Below, in pieces: positions 35,317 through 43,555 of a DNA stretch of 64,000 nt (the first letter of the stretch is position 1; each line of letters opens with the position of its first letter). Source of the DNA: Paenibacillus oryzisoli (GTDB taxonomy: Bacteria > Bacillota > Bacilli > Paenibacillales > NBRC-103111); the NCBI RefSeq assembly GCF_001653565.1, contig NZ_LYPB01000083.1, positions 81,318 to 145,317 of the forward strand. The letters run 5' to 3'. Position numbers and translations under genes: made by a program. The notes below the pieces were generated by a model. The model did no database searches. It was not told where the DNA came from and worked only from the letters and a program-made list of their open reading frames with translations.

Positions 35317-36747
35317 TTACATTTTTAGATCAAAACCTGTAATCGTTTTGATCTCCAAACAATCTTCTAAACCATAAACGCCGTACTCGCGACCGATGCC
35401 GGAATGCTTGAACCCACCAAATGGAGCTTTCATTTCAAAGCCAGCACCATTAATAAGCACAACGCCTGCTTGAATACGGGATGCGAGTTCGTTAGCCTTC
35501 TCTAGGTTTGCCGTGCTGATATAAGCGCCAAGACCATAATCTGTGTTATTGGCCATATTGATGGCCTCTTCTTCTGTTTTGTATGTGAGAATAGAAAGCA
35601 CTGGACCAAAAATCTCTTCCTTTGCAATCGTCATCTCTTCGGTGACGTTAGCAAATACCGTTGGTTTTACGAAGTAACCCTGTTCTAATCCATCGGGATG
35701 GCCTTCACCGCCGATTACCAGTTCAGCCCCTTCTTTAATACCAGCTTTAATGTAATGTTGAACTTGAAGATACTGTTTATGAGTCACTTGTGGTCCAAGT
35801 ACAGTGTCAGCTTCAGAAGGAAGACCTACTTTTATTGATTCAACAGTTTCACGGGCAAGGCGTTTCACTTCTTCAAGCCGATGCTCCGGAACAAACAATC
35901 TTGTGCCAGCTACGCACGCTTGACCATTATTAGAGAAACATGATCTAACGGCAGCAGGAATCGCCTTAGTAAAGTCCGCATCGTCAAGTACGATATTTGG
36001 GGATTTCCCCCCCAGTTCCAAGGTAACTCTCTTCATTGAATCTACCGTAGCTCTACGGATTTCTTTTCCGACACGTGTCGACCCGGTGAAATTAATCATT
36101 GCAACATCTGAATTACGTGTAAATTCTGCACCTACAGTTGTTCCGAGACCATTTACGACATTGATTACACCTGCAGGAACACCCGCAGAATGAATACATT
36201 CAGTAAGCAATTGAGTTTGCAGTGCGCTGAGTTCGCTAGGTTTTATTACTACCGTACATCCAGCGGCGATAGCAGCGCCGAGTTTTGCTGTAATTTGTGA
36301 ATAACTAGCATTCCAAGGTGTAATAATACCAATAACTCCAACAGGCTCAGCGACAACTTTTGCTTTTCCGATGTACTTAATAAACTCAAAATTTTCAAGA
36401 GCTTCCATGCTATCTATCAAGTTTCCTGCAGCAAGTTTTACTCTTCCAACAGATGCCATTCTAGGAGCACCATATTCAAGGATATTGGCTTCGGCCAATT
36501 CATCAATTCTTTCCAAAATTGAATCACTCAAACGTTGCAGAATATCCTTTCTTTCTTGTACAGTGCTTCTAGCAAATGATGCAGATGCCGCTTTTGCTGC
36601 TGCGATCGCACGCCTAGCATCTTGTTCATCTCCAAGGGTAACACTCCCAAAGCTTTCTCTAGTTGTAGGATTTACCAATTCAAAACGCTCTGTACCGTTA
36701 GGTTTTACAAACTCTCCATTTATATAAATTTGATCAATGTTTTTCAT
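35317..36747 (-). CDS. Aldehyde dehydrogenase, third and more distant paralogue
   Basis: 476 residues. Catalytic Cys278 (NNGQACVAG), Glu244 (LELGGKS) and Asn146 (PWNAS) are present. It is clearly a different ALDH subfamily from the other two, sharing only core motifs. The ATG at 36747 has AGGCGG eight bases upstream; an in-frame GTG at 36756 overlaps this site. It lies between SDR2 and ALDH2 in the same orientation. Its aldehyde substrate is unknown; with the SDR it could make a two-step alcohol-aldehyde-acid path. Confidence 0.92.
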   Translation of the reverse strand: MKNIDQIYINGEFVKPNGTERFELVNPTTRESFGSVTLGDEQDARRAIAAAKAASASFARSTVQERKDILQRLSDSILERIDELAEANILEYGAPRMASVGRVKLAAGNLIDSMEALENFEFIKYIGKAKVVAEPVGVIGIITPWNASYSQITAKLGAAIAAGCTVVIKPSELSALQTQLLTECIHSAGVPAGVINVVNGLGTTVGAEFTRNSDVAMINFTGSTRVGKEIRRATVDSMKRVTLELGGKSPNIVLDDADFTKAIPAAVRSCFSNNGQACVAGTRLFVPEHRLEEVKRLARETVESIKVGLPSEADTVLGPQVTHKQYLQVQHYIKAGIKEGAELVIGGEGHPDGLEQGYFVKPTVFANVTEEMTIAKEEIFGPVLSILTYKTEEEAINMANNTDYGLGAYISTANLEKANELASRIQAGVVLINGAGFEMKAPFGGFKHSGIGREYGVYGLEDCLEIKTITGFDLKM

Positions 36748-36967
36748 ATTTGACACCGCCTATATAGATTTATTTAACTTTTTGTCATACTGAGTACCTT
36801 GTAAGGAATAATAAATGACTAGCAGTATAGTAGCTCGCTACTATGCTTGTACTATTCTTCAAAGACGAAGATATTGATATACATCACAGGTGAACGGCAA
36901 CAACAATTGCGTTTCTTTTTATCGATGCAATTGTATTATCTTTTGGATAAAGAATTATTTGGCTGGC

Positions 36968-37792
36968 TTAAAAGTCAGTTGAGCGACTCAGTTTTTCCCA
37001 ACGTTTCGTTTCTTCTAATTTCCCATTGTCCATTGCGTTCGCCAGCTCTACCGCATCACTACCTAGCAGCAAGCGAAGCGGTGGGTTTTCTTCGCCCACG
37101 ATCGTAATGATCGCTTGTGCAGCTTTTACCGGATCTCCCTTCTCTTTGCCAGTGTTTTCGCGGAAATATTTCATCATATAGCCAACAGTGTTTTTGTATT
37201 CGTCTCGCGGCTCGACTTGCTGCATCGAGGAGCCAGCCCAATCAGTTCGGAAACCACCTGGTTCAATCAGAGTAACCTTAATTCCGAGCTGATTAACTTC
37301 TTTGGCTAGTACCTCTGAGAAGCCCTCCACTGCCCATTTCGCTGCTTGATAAGGTGCGAGACCTGGTGCTCCAATACGGCCCCCAATAGATGAGAACTGA
37401 ATTATATGACCATTGCCCTGTTCTCTCAGTAAAGGTAGCGCAGCCTTCGTTACATTGATTACGCCCCAAAGGTTTGTCTCCACTTGAGCACGGAAGTCTT
37501 CCATCGATGTTTCTTCAATCGAAGATACGTTGCCGTAACCAGCATTATTTACAAGGACATCTAAACGTCCGAACGTTTCGAATGCTGCTTTTATTGCTGC
37601 TTGCGCTTGCTCAAACCTATTTACATCGAGTTGTACTATATGAATTTGACTACCGTATCGATATGCAAGATCAGCAAGTTGCTCTGGTTTGCGAGCCGTT
37701 GCGACTAATTTATCGCCTTTGGCCAGCACAGCTTCTGCAAGACTACGGCCAAAACCTCGCGAGCTTCCTGTAATAAACCATACTTTTGACAT
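36968..37792 (-). CDS. SDR oxidoreductase, cassette copy 2
   Basis: 274 residues. TGSSRGFG cofactor motif, NNAG, Ser135-Tyr148-Lys152 as in copy 1. The ATG at 37792 has GGAGG nine bases upstream. First gene of the SDR2-ALDH3-ALDH2 operon. A perfect palindrome GGAATATTAATTCC lies 25 bases before the start, inside the expected leader, so a bound repressor would block transcription. The gap after it (36748-36967) has no gene or clear signal. Confidence 0.92.
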   Translation of the reverse strand: MSKVWFITGSSRGFGRSLAEAVLAKGDKLVATARKPEQLADLAYRYGSQIHIVQLDVNRFEQAQAAIKAAFETFGRLDVLVNNAGYGNVSSIEETSMEDFRAQVETNLWGVINVTKAALPLLREQGNGHIIQFSSIGGRIGAPGLAPYQAAKWAVEGFSEVLAKEVNQLGIKVTLIEPGGFRTDWAGSSMQQVEPRDEYKNTVGYMMKYFRENTGKEKGDPVKAAQAIITIVGEENPPLRLLLGSDAVELANAMDNGKLEETKRWEKLSRSTDF

Positions 37793-37817
37793 ATCATGCG
37801 CCTCCCAAATCAAATGT

Positions 37818-37889
37818 GGAATATTAATTCCAAAGTCAGTATATCCCTAAGCTCCACATTAAGTCAAGATATTTCGGAATAAATATTCC
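37818..37889 (-). promoter_or_regulatory. Promoter of the SDR2 operon between two operator palindromes
   Basis: Minus-strand TTGACT (37862-37867)-N18-TATACT (37838-37843) lies between GGAATAAATATTCC (37876-37889) and the perfect palindrome GGAATATTAATTCC (37818-37831). The first palindrome is identical to the one at 30095-30108. Strong sign of shared control of the two cassettes. Confidence 0.78.
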
Positions 37890-38003
37890 AAGTTGATTTA
37901 TTTAACTGAATATACACTATATTCCTCATTCTATTCGATCTTTTTATTCGGATACACATTTCTTTTAAATATCATCATTTCATCATATATCGAGTATTTA
38001 TTT

Positions 38004-38017
38004 GGAAAAAATATTCC
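38004..38017. promoter_or_regulatory. GGAAT-type operator before the tetR gene
   Basis: GGAAAAAATATTCC, extended on both sides to TTGGAA..TTCCAA. It lies ~50 bases upstream of the tetR promoter, in the divergent region, and is probably part of the autoregulatory operator set. Confidence 0.6.
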
Positions 38018-38069
38018 AAAATCAAAACTGTTGCTTTAATCATAATTTACAATTTTCTTATATATACTA

Positions 38070-38098
38070 TTGACATCCTAAACTATCTCGTAATAATG
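38070..38098 (+). promoter_or_regulatory. Sigma-A-like promoter of the tetR gene
   Basis: TTGACA at 38070-38075 with TAATGT 18 bases later, 25 bases before the coding start. Confidence 0.5.
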
Positions 38099-38122
38099 TT
38101 TATATTAAGAGAGGTGAGATAG

Positions 38123-38686
38123 ATGAGTAAGAAACAGGACATCATGGCTGCTACGCTCGATCTGATTCATGAAGAAGGGCTGCAATCTGTTACCTTCTCA
38201 AAGATATTCAAAAAAGCTAATGTAGGTTCTGGTACTATATATAATTATTTTTCAAATAAAGAAGAAATCGTAAACGCTGTTTATAAAGAAGCAAGGATGC
38301 ATATGGGGGAGCATTTACTGCAGGGTTACGATCCCTTTGCAAGCCTGTATGAGCGCTTTAAGTGCCTTCAATTGAATAGGTTAACTTTTGGCATTCTGTA
38401 TCCCAAAGAGTTCCTTTTTATAGACAATTTTTCCTTTTCTCCTTATATATCACCAGAACTACGTAATATGGATGACTTGCACAATTCAAGAGAAGTTATA
38501 CTTTCCTTGATTGTTGAGGGTCAAAAACAAGGAATCATTAAAGAGATGGATTCACATTTGTGCCATCAACTCATACACGGCATCATTTCTTCCATACTTA
38601 AGGGTTATTACGTAGAGAAATATCCGTTGAACGAAACTCAAATTCAACAAATCTTGGAAGCTTCATGGAAGTCAATACTCGTATAA
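38123..38686 (+). CDS. TetR/AcrR-family repressor, proposed regulator of the ALDH/SDR cassettes
   Basis: 187 residues. N-terminal TetR helix-turn-helix (VTFSKIFKKANVGSGTIYNY, then FSNKEEIV), followed by an all-helical ligand domain. GAGGTGA precedes the ATG. It is divergent from the SDR2-ALDH3-ALDH2 operon, and the intervening 330 bases hold three GGAAT-type palindromes. The same palindromes recur before the ALDH1 operon 8 kb away. TetR proteins generally bind such short palindromes and release them on ligand binding; the inducer may be an aldehyde or alcohol. The assignment is inferred from position. Confidence 0.85.
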   Translation: MSKKQDIMAATLDLIHEEGLQSVTFSKIFKKANVGSGTIYNYFSNKEEIVNAVYKEARMHMGEHLLQGYDPFASLYERFKCLQLNRLTFGILYPKEFLFIDNFSFSPYISPELRNMDDLHNSREVILSLIVEGQKQGIIKEMDSHLCHQLIHGIISSILKGYYVEKYPLNETQIQQILEASWKSILV

Positions 38687-38775
38687 AAAGCAAATTGTTA
38701 TTCTGATAAAAAACGTTGCAAAGGCGAGATAATCTCAGCCTAAAACCAACACATTCGAAAAGGATATTTAATTGC

Positions 38776-38817
38776 AAAAGGAGCTAAGCGGCTTATACTG
38801 CTTAGCTCCTTTTTTTC
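38776..38817 (+). terminator. Terminator after tetR
   Basis: AAAAGGAGCTAAG / CTTAGCTCCTTTT stem followed by T-run. Confidence 0.9.
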
Positions 38818-39246
38818 TGGCGTCTACAACTGATGTCTTAGAGTAAAATTCAAATACTTTAATGTCATATTAAAAAATATTAAAAACCTATGCGGATGCG
38901 TATTATTTTCACCAAAGCACATCGTCCAATAAATGAGTAATGGGACAGAGCAGCAGCAGCTTAAACTTCCTCGATATCGTTACCCGTTAGCCATACATGC
39001 AGCGCAAGCGCCGCACCACAGATGATGAAAATGGAGAACAGAATCCGTCAATACTGCTACTAAGGCTGGGAGAGGAAGGTCGATGAGCTATGGTGCCTTT
39101 GAGCCCAACCGTTAGTCTGACTTGGGCGATCACGGTGCATCACAGATTGTCGCCCCCTTTCGGGAAGCACTCATGGGAGATTAATCCTACTCTGGTTGTT
39201 GCACCAGCCTCTTATCCGAATTAGCCGTAGAGAGGATGTTTTTTAA
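38818..39246. other. Non-coding stretch upstream of the IS110 remnant
   Basis: No intact gene. On the minus strand 39043-38961 reads the end of a lost membrane protein (FSIFIICGAALALHVWLTGN). The 39050-39240 part is higher in GC, contains short palindromes and sits where IS110 elements carry their left end and bridge-RNA region. I could not define the IS boundary. Confidence 0.4.
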
Positions 39247-39853
39247 GTGGAAGTCGTCATTGAGCGTGCATGCGGTATGGATATTCACAAGGATAATATT
39301 ACAGCATGTATTAAATGAACAAGTTAAAGTGCTCGATCAGGAAGTTGCAACGCGTATAGCATCTTTTCATGAAGATGTTGAACGCTTAGATTCAATTCCT
39401 GGTATAGCTACTCCAATGGCAGAACAAATCTTGGCTGAGATCGGAACGGTTATAGACAAACAGTTTCCTAGTGCAGCGCATTTATGCTCTTGGGCCGGAT
39501 TGGTACCCGGACATAATGAAAGTGCAGGAAAAAAGAAATCTGCCAAAACTACAAACGGTAACAAGTATTTAAAATCTACTTTGGTAGAAGCGGCCCATTC
39601 CATTACTGCATCATAGAATTTTCTCGGAGCAATGTATAGACGCACAGCTGCACGAAAAGATAAAAAACGAGCCGCAATAAATGTGGCCCATGCAATGTTA
39701 CGGATTGCATTTTATCTCCTAACACGTAAAGAAATGTATGTAGATCTAGGTGAAGACTACTTTGATAAACATAAGCGACAATCTATTGTGAAGTATGCCG
39801 TTCGTAGACTAGAGAACTTAGGTTACTCCGTAACAATTGCAGCTAATTCCTAG
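39247..39853 (+). mobile_element. Remnant of an IS110-family insertion sequence
   Basis: The N-terminal DEDD part is visible as VERACGMDIHKDNITACIK-like sequence (39247-39318) and ends in a stop. The central ~200 residues are deleted. The C-terminal Transposase_20 part follows in another frame (LDSIPGIATPMAEQILAEIG; SWAGLVPGHNESAGKKKS with the IS110 Ser), then an in-frame TAG at 39614-39616 and the last part (RKDKKRAAINVAHAMLRIAF). So it carries a deletion, a frame change and a stop codon and cannot make transposase. Confidence 0.85.
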
Positions 39854-40102
39854 TTCTATTTTTATTCCCCCGCCTTCAGACGCTTTCAAAAAAACGAATG
39901 AACTGCGTCTTATTTAGTGCGCCCTTTTTCAGGTACTCCGGACTTAATTTTCATGGGAGCTTAGCGCTTACGCCAGTCTAATTTTTGTCTCAAACATATC
40001 CTTACATCAATCTCTATAAGTGAATAATACATGTAGTTTGTTTTTTACAGTAATCTAACATTTCGTTCACAATATAAAGTAGAGGAGCTTTTAAATAATC
40101 AT

Positions 40103-40666
40103 TCATATTTCCTGAGGGATATCTGAATACCTCAATATGGAACTTTGAATACATTCAAGTAAGCTGCTTTCTCTTATTTCATGTTCAGGCGATTCGGATT
40201 TTTTAATGTAGGTTATCCATGGAAATGAGAGACTATTATTTCCTTGATAATAAAAAGCAAAATTTGTGAAGTACACTGCATTAAAAGGATCAGGTAAAGT
40301 GGATTGGTTCTTATAATTAGCATAAATCTTATCAATATCATGTTCCCATGTCTTTTCGGGAGGTTCCGAATCAATTGAATTATTATTTACATTAGTTAAA
40401 GCTAAGTTCATATCAATAAAAATGAGGAATGGGATGTCTTTTGGCTTTTGTGTTCTCGCTTTTCTAAATAGATGTTGAATATTTCCTCTATTATCAGCTT
40501 CCGCATTAAACACCCCCTCTTCATGTAACACACCTTTTCTTCGTTTACTTTTTGCTTCCACTCCAATCTTTTGACCCGATTCTTTATGTGTAGCAATAAA
40601 TTCACAATGGATTTCACTTTTATAATTATCATCAAGAAATTCAATTTCAAATCCTGCTCTAGCCAT
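40103..40666 (-). CDS. PD-(D/E)XK nuclease-like domain, C-terminal half of a split gene
   Basis: 187 residues. FEIEFLDDNYKSEIHCEFIA followed by GVEAKSKRRKG gives the spaced acidic residues and E-x-K of the PD-(D/E)XK nuclease fold. The frame stays protein-like upstream of the ATG (GVKYEVAVAAI) up to a TAG near 40697, and the preceding ORF (40707-41234) reaches the same place in another frame. I think both were one gene with an SEC-C domain at its N-terminus, now split by a frameshift plus a stop. Whether this half is still made is unknown; no ribosome binding site precedes 40666. Confidence 0.6.
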   Translation of the reverse strand: MARAGFEIEFLDDNYKSEIHCEFIATHKESGQKIGVEAKSKRRKGVLHEEGVFNAEADNRGNIQHLFRKARTQKPKDIPFLIFIDMNLALTNVNNNSIDSEPPEKTWEHDIDKIYANYKNQSTLPDPFNAVYFTNFAFYYQGNNSLSFPWITYIKKSESPEHEIRESSLLECIQSSILRYSDIPQEI

Positions 40667-40706
40667 AATTGCTGCAACAGCTACTTCATATTTTACTCCC
40701 TAAAAC

Positions 40707-41234
40707 TCATGAACTAGAAATAAAAAATTCCGGAAGCCTATTTACAATTTGAAGGTAAAATAAATCATAAGCGTGCTGTAATAGTGACTGAATTTCACCA
40801 GTAGAAGTTCCGTAATAAATTTTGCCGTTCTCTGTTTCAACAAAGTTATTTATATTCTTAAACCCCCACCGGCAATAAGCCTCCCACCATTTAAATGTAA
40901 CATGACGTTTATCAGACGGAAGTGATACCTGATTTTCATGAAATTCTTTGCCATAAGTATTTCTAAAAGCCATCAAAATAAGAAATTCTTGAAATGTCTC
41001 ACGTAAGGGGCGGAAATATAAGGTACTCCAAATAGTACGTACTCTCTGTCCTTGAAACTCTAAACTTGGCACAATTCCAAGATTAGGTTCAGGACTTTGT
41101 TTAGATGCATGAATAAATTTAAATGGGAAATTTACATTTTTATTTATACAGCACCTTTTATATTTTTTTCCACTTCCGCAGATACAGATTTCATTTCTCT
41201 TTTGCCCATTCCCTATCGTGATATCCCCTATCAA
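40707..41234 (-). CDS. SEC-C zinc-motif protein, N-terminal half of a split gene
   Basis: 175 residues. Near the N-terminus, EICICGSGKKYKRCC is a SEC-C zinc-binding motif (CxC..CC). The rest is helical and aromatic-rich (FKWWEAYCRWGFKNINNF). The start is uncertain (TTG 41234, no strong site). It ends just before the nuclease-like ORF, in a different frame. SEC-C motifs often accompany nuclease or stress/defence domains in accessory genes. It lies next to an XRE regulator and decayed mobile DNA. Confidence 0.65.
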   Translation of the reverse strand: MIGDITIGNGQKRNEICICGSGKKYKRCCINKNVNFPFKFIHASKQSPEPNLGIVPSLEFQGQRVRTIWSTLYFRPLRETFQEFLILMAFRNTYGKEFHENQVSLPSDKRHVTFKWWEAYCRWGFKNINNFVETENGKIYYGTSTGEIQSLLQHAYDLFYLQIVNRLPEFFISSS

Positions 41235-41296
41235 TCGATCTAATCGATCTTACATTGTCAAAGGCAAAGTTAAATTTATTCAAGAAAATTATCTAG

Positions 41297-41644
41297 TTAT
41301 CTCCTTAGTTCTATATTAATAATTTCAAATATTTCTAACTGATTTTCTGTACTAAGTTTTCTAAATGCACTGATTAACTCACTCTCAAATGAAGTTGTTT
41401 GCAAATTACGATAATCAGACTCTTTCTCTTCATCCACTTGGTTAATAGAACCAGTAAGCAACCACTCCAATGAACATTCAAAATTTTTGTAAATAGAAAC
41501 AACCGTATCTACAGCTGGTTTACTTTTTCCTGCTTCTATATCGCTCAAGCTACCTTGAGAAACACCAATTAGATTTGAAAAATCAACTTGATTTAAGTTA
41601 TGGATCTTTCTCAACCTTTTTATGTTTTCACCAATAATGTTCAT
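41297..41644 (-). CDS. XRE-family (Cro/CI-type) transcriptional regulator
   Basis: 115 residues. HTH_3 at residues ~6-60 (NIKRLRKIHNLNQVDFSNLI, GVSQGSLSDIEAGKSKPAVD), then a short helical tail (ESELISAFRKLSTENQLEIF). ATG 41644 has GGGAGG five bases upstream; the longer frame is rejected. It is immediately upstream of the SEC-C gene on the same strand, separated by 62 bases, and probably regulates it and itself, as in phage- or ICE-derived units. Confidence 0.85.
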   Translation of the reverse strand: MNIIGENIKRLRKIHNLNQVDFSNLIGVSQGSLSDIEAGKSKPAVDTVVSIYKNFECSLEWLLTGSINQVDEEKESDYRNLQTTSFESELISAFRKLSTENQLEIFEIINIELRR

Positions 41645-41768
41645 GGAAGCCTCCCTTGGAAAATAACAACTTATGACAAAAGTTATTCCATAAATTTTCA
41701 AGATAAAATTCACGAACTTCTATTCGCTCTCATTCTAAATTCATGCTACCTCCTAATCGCGAAGCACG

Positions 41769-41811
41769 TAAAAAAATCCCGATGTATCAAGGCTTTAAGC
41801 CACATCGGGAC
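41769..41811 (-). terminator. Terminator after the TrmH-like gene
   Basis: Minus strand: TCCCGATGT / ACATCGGGA stem with a 16-base loop and a T-run. Confidence 0.85.
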
Positions 41812-41823
41812 TAGTCTAAGTAG

Positions 41824-41881
41824 TGACAAAATTACGTTCCAAATCTATGACAAATGACGTTCCAAACGGTGACAAAGTGAA
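41824..41881. repeat. Short direct repeats resembling a transposon end
   Basis: Two and a half units of TGACAAA-(N1-3)-ACGTTCCAAA: 41824-41847, 41848-41869, and a partial TGACAAAGTG at 41870. Direct ~22-24-base repeats starting with TGACA are the pattern of TnsB/TniA-type transposase binding sites at Tn7/Tn5053-like ends. No transposase gene lies nearby, so this may be a solitary end. Confidence 0.55.
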
Positions 41882-41910
41882 TTACAACTCACAATTTTAC
41901 CTATCTACGG

Positions 41911-42711
41911 TCAAATCATCCGCTGCCTAGCCGCTTCAAAAAGCAAAACCGTCGCCGCCATCGCGACGTTCAGCGATTCCGCTTTGCCCTGCATCGGAAT
42001 AATCACCTGCACGTCCGACTGCGCAGCAACTTCCGGCGACACGCCCTTGGCCTCGTTGCCGAAAATCAGCCACGTCGGCTGCCGCAGGTCAGTGTCGTAG
42101 CACGAGCCCTGCGCCTGCAGGCTCGTCGTCACGAGCCGCACGCCGCGCTCACGCGCGCGCGGCAACAGCGCACCCAGATCTGCCTCCACGATCGGCAGAT
42201 GATACATCGATCCCATCGTCGAGCGGATCGTCTTGGGATTGAACAGATCGACCGTGCCGCGGCCGAGCACGACCGCTTTGGCACCGACGGCATCCGCGCT
42301 GCGGATGATCGTGCCCAGGTTCCCAGGGTCCTGAACGCCGTCCAGGACCACAACCAGATCGTGCTCGCCGGCAAGCAGCTCGTCCATGCCAACCTGTGGC
42401 CGCCTCACGATGGCCACAACCCCCTGCGGCGTTTGTGCGTCCGAGCACTTCGCCAACACCGCGGCGCTCACGCCGATCCATTCGACGGCGCGATCACCAG
42501 CAAGAGCGGCAAGCTCTGATGGGATCCCTTTTTCCGCTAGAAAAAGGATTGCCTCCACCTCAGCCCCCGCCTTCAAAGCTTCCTCAATCACATGATAACC
42601 TTCAATGATATATTTGCCTTGCTTATCTCTGCCGCGCCGCTCCAAGAGCTGAGCCCAGTCTTTGACTCTCGTATTTTGAACAGACATGATTTCTACATAT
42701 GCATGTGTCAT
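41911..42711 (-). CDS. TrmH/SpoU-family RNA 2'-O-methyltransferase
   Basis: 266 residues. An N-terminal substrate-binding domain (KYIIEGYHVIEEALKAGA) precedes the SPOUT knot with its three motifs: NLGTIIRSADAVGA, WLIFGNEAKGVS, and QGKAESLNVAMAATVLLFEA. It methylates a ribose in rRNA or tRNA using S-adenosyl-methionine (YsgA/TrmH-like). It follows KtrA by nine bases. Most of the gene is clearly richer in GC than its neighbours, though the protein is ordinary, which may reflect transfer or local mutation bias. Confidence 0.92.
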   Translation of the reverse strand: MTHAYVEIMSVQNTRVKDWAQLLERRGRDKQGKYIIEGYHVIEEALKAGAEVEAILFLAEKGIPSELAALAGDRAVEWIGVSAAVLAKCSDAQTPQGVVAIVRRPQVGMDELLAGEHDLVVVLDGVQDPGNLGTIIRSADAVGAKAVVLGRGTVDLFNPKTIRSTMGSMYHLPIVEADLGALLPRARERGVRLVTTSLQAQGSCYDTDLRQPTWLIFGNEAKGVSPEVAAQSDVQVIIPMQGKAESLNVAMAATVLLFEAARQRMI

Positions 42712-42719
42712 GAATTAAC

Positions 42720-43379
42720 CTACTCCGCAAAAGTGACTTCAAAATTTTGAAGACTCGAATTTTTACCCACAATAACCAAAATATCTTCTTGTTTAATCGG
42801 TGCCTCCGCACTCGGCGGAATGATCATCTGATCGTTATGTTTAAGTGCAATCACGTTACAGCCATATTTGGCACGTACGTCAAGTTCGCGCAAACTTTTG
42901 CCAATCATCTCTTTCGATACTTTCATTTCTACAATACTATAATCGGCAGAAAGCTCTATATAATCGATAATATTAGATGATATCATATGATGCGCGACAC
43001 GTTGCCCCATATCACGTTCGGGATAGACGATTTTATCTGCGCCAATTTTTTTGAGCACCTTACCGTGAAGATCATTCACAGCCTTTACGATCGTCGTAGC
43101 TATACCCATTTCCTTAAGAATTAATGTAGTTAGAATACTGGCTTGAATATCTTCCCCAATGGCCACAACCACAACGTCAAAATTTCGAATGCCGAGCGCC
43201 CGCATAGCTTCTTCGTCCGTAGAATCGGCTTGAACAGCATGAGTCACATAGGCGGATACCTCTTGAACTGTTTCTTCATCCTGATCAATGGCAAGAACCT
43301 CGAATCCTAGTTGGGATAGCGTCTTAGCGACAGCTGAACCAAATCTTCCCATTCCAATAATCGCAAATTGTTTTCTCAC
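42720..43379 (-). CDS. KtrA/TrkA-type potassium-uptake regulatory subunit
   Basis: 219 residues. RCK_N Rossmann fold (FAIIGMGRFGSAVAKTL, with the GxGxxG and the ribose-binding Asp in AIDQDE), then an RCK_C domain (YSIVEMKVSKEMIGKSLREL ... ILVIVGKNSSL). It forms the cytosolic ring that gates a KtrB/D potassium channel by ATP/ADP and cyclic-di-AMP binding. The membrane subunit is not in the window. GTG start with GGAGG ten bases upstream. It is co-transcribed with the TrmH-like gene. Confidence 0.92.
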   Translation of the reverse strand: MRKQFAIIGMGRFGSAVAKTLSQLGFEVLAIDQDEETVQEVSAYVTHAVQADSTDEEAMRALGIRNFDVVVVAIGEDIQASILTTLILKEMGIATTIVKAVNDLHGKVLKKIGADKIVYPERDMGQRVAHHMISSNIIDYIELSADYSIVEMKVSKEMIGKSLRELDVRAKYGCNVIALKHNDQMIIPPSAEAPIKQEDILVIVGKNSSLQNFEVTFAE

Positions 43380-43555
43380 CGCTCACGTTCCTCCATATTC
43401 CCAAGAATATTTCCCATTCATTATAGCATACTCAGCCCCATGAGCCACTTCACAACAATCACGCCACTGCTTGCATTGGCGAAGAGTGGGAAGGATGAAG
43501 GCATCCCAATCTGCACATAGTAATAGCGAGAATGAAATGGAAGCGAGGTCCTTGA

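Noticed and set aside
42129..42608. Several 69-110-codon ORFs on both strands
   Set aside because: Shadow frames of the GC-rich TrmH-like gene.
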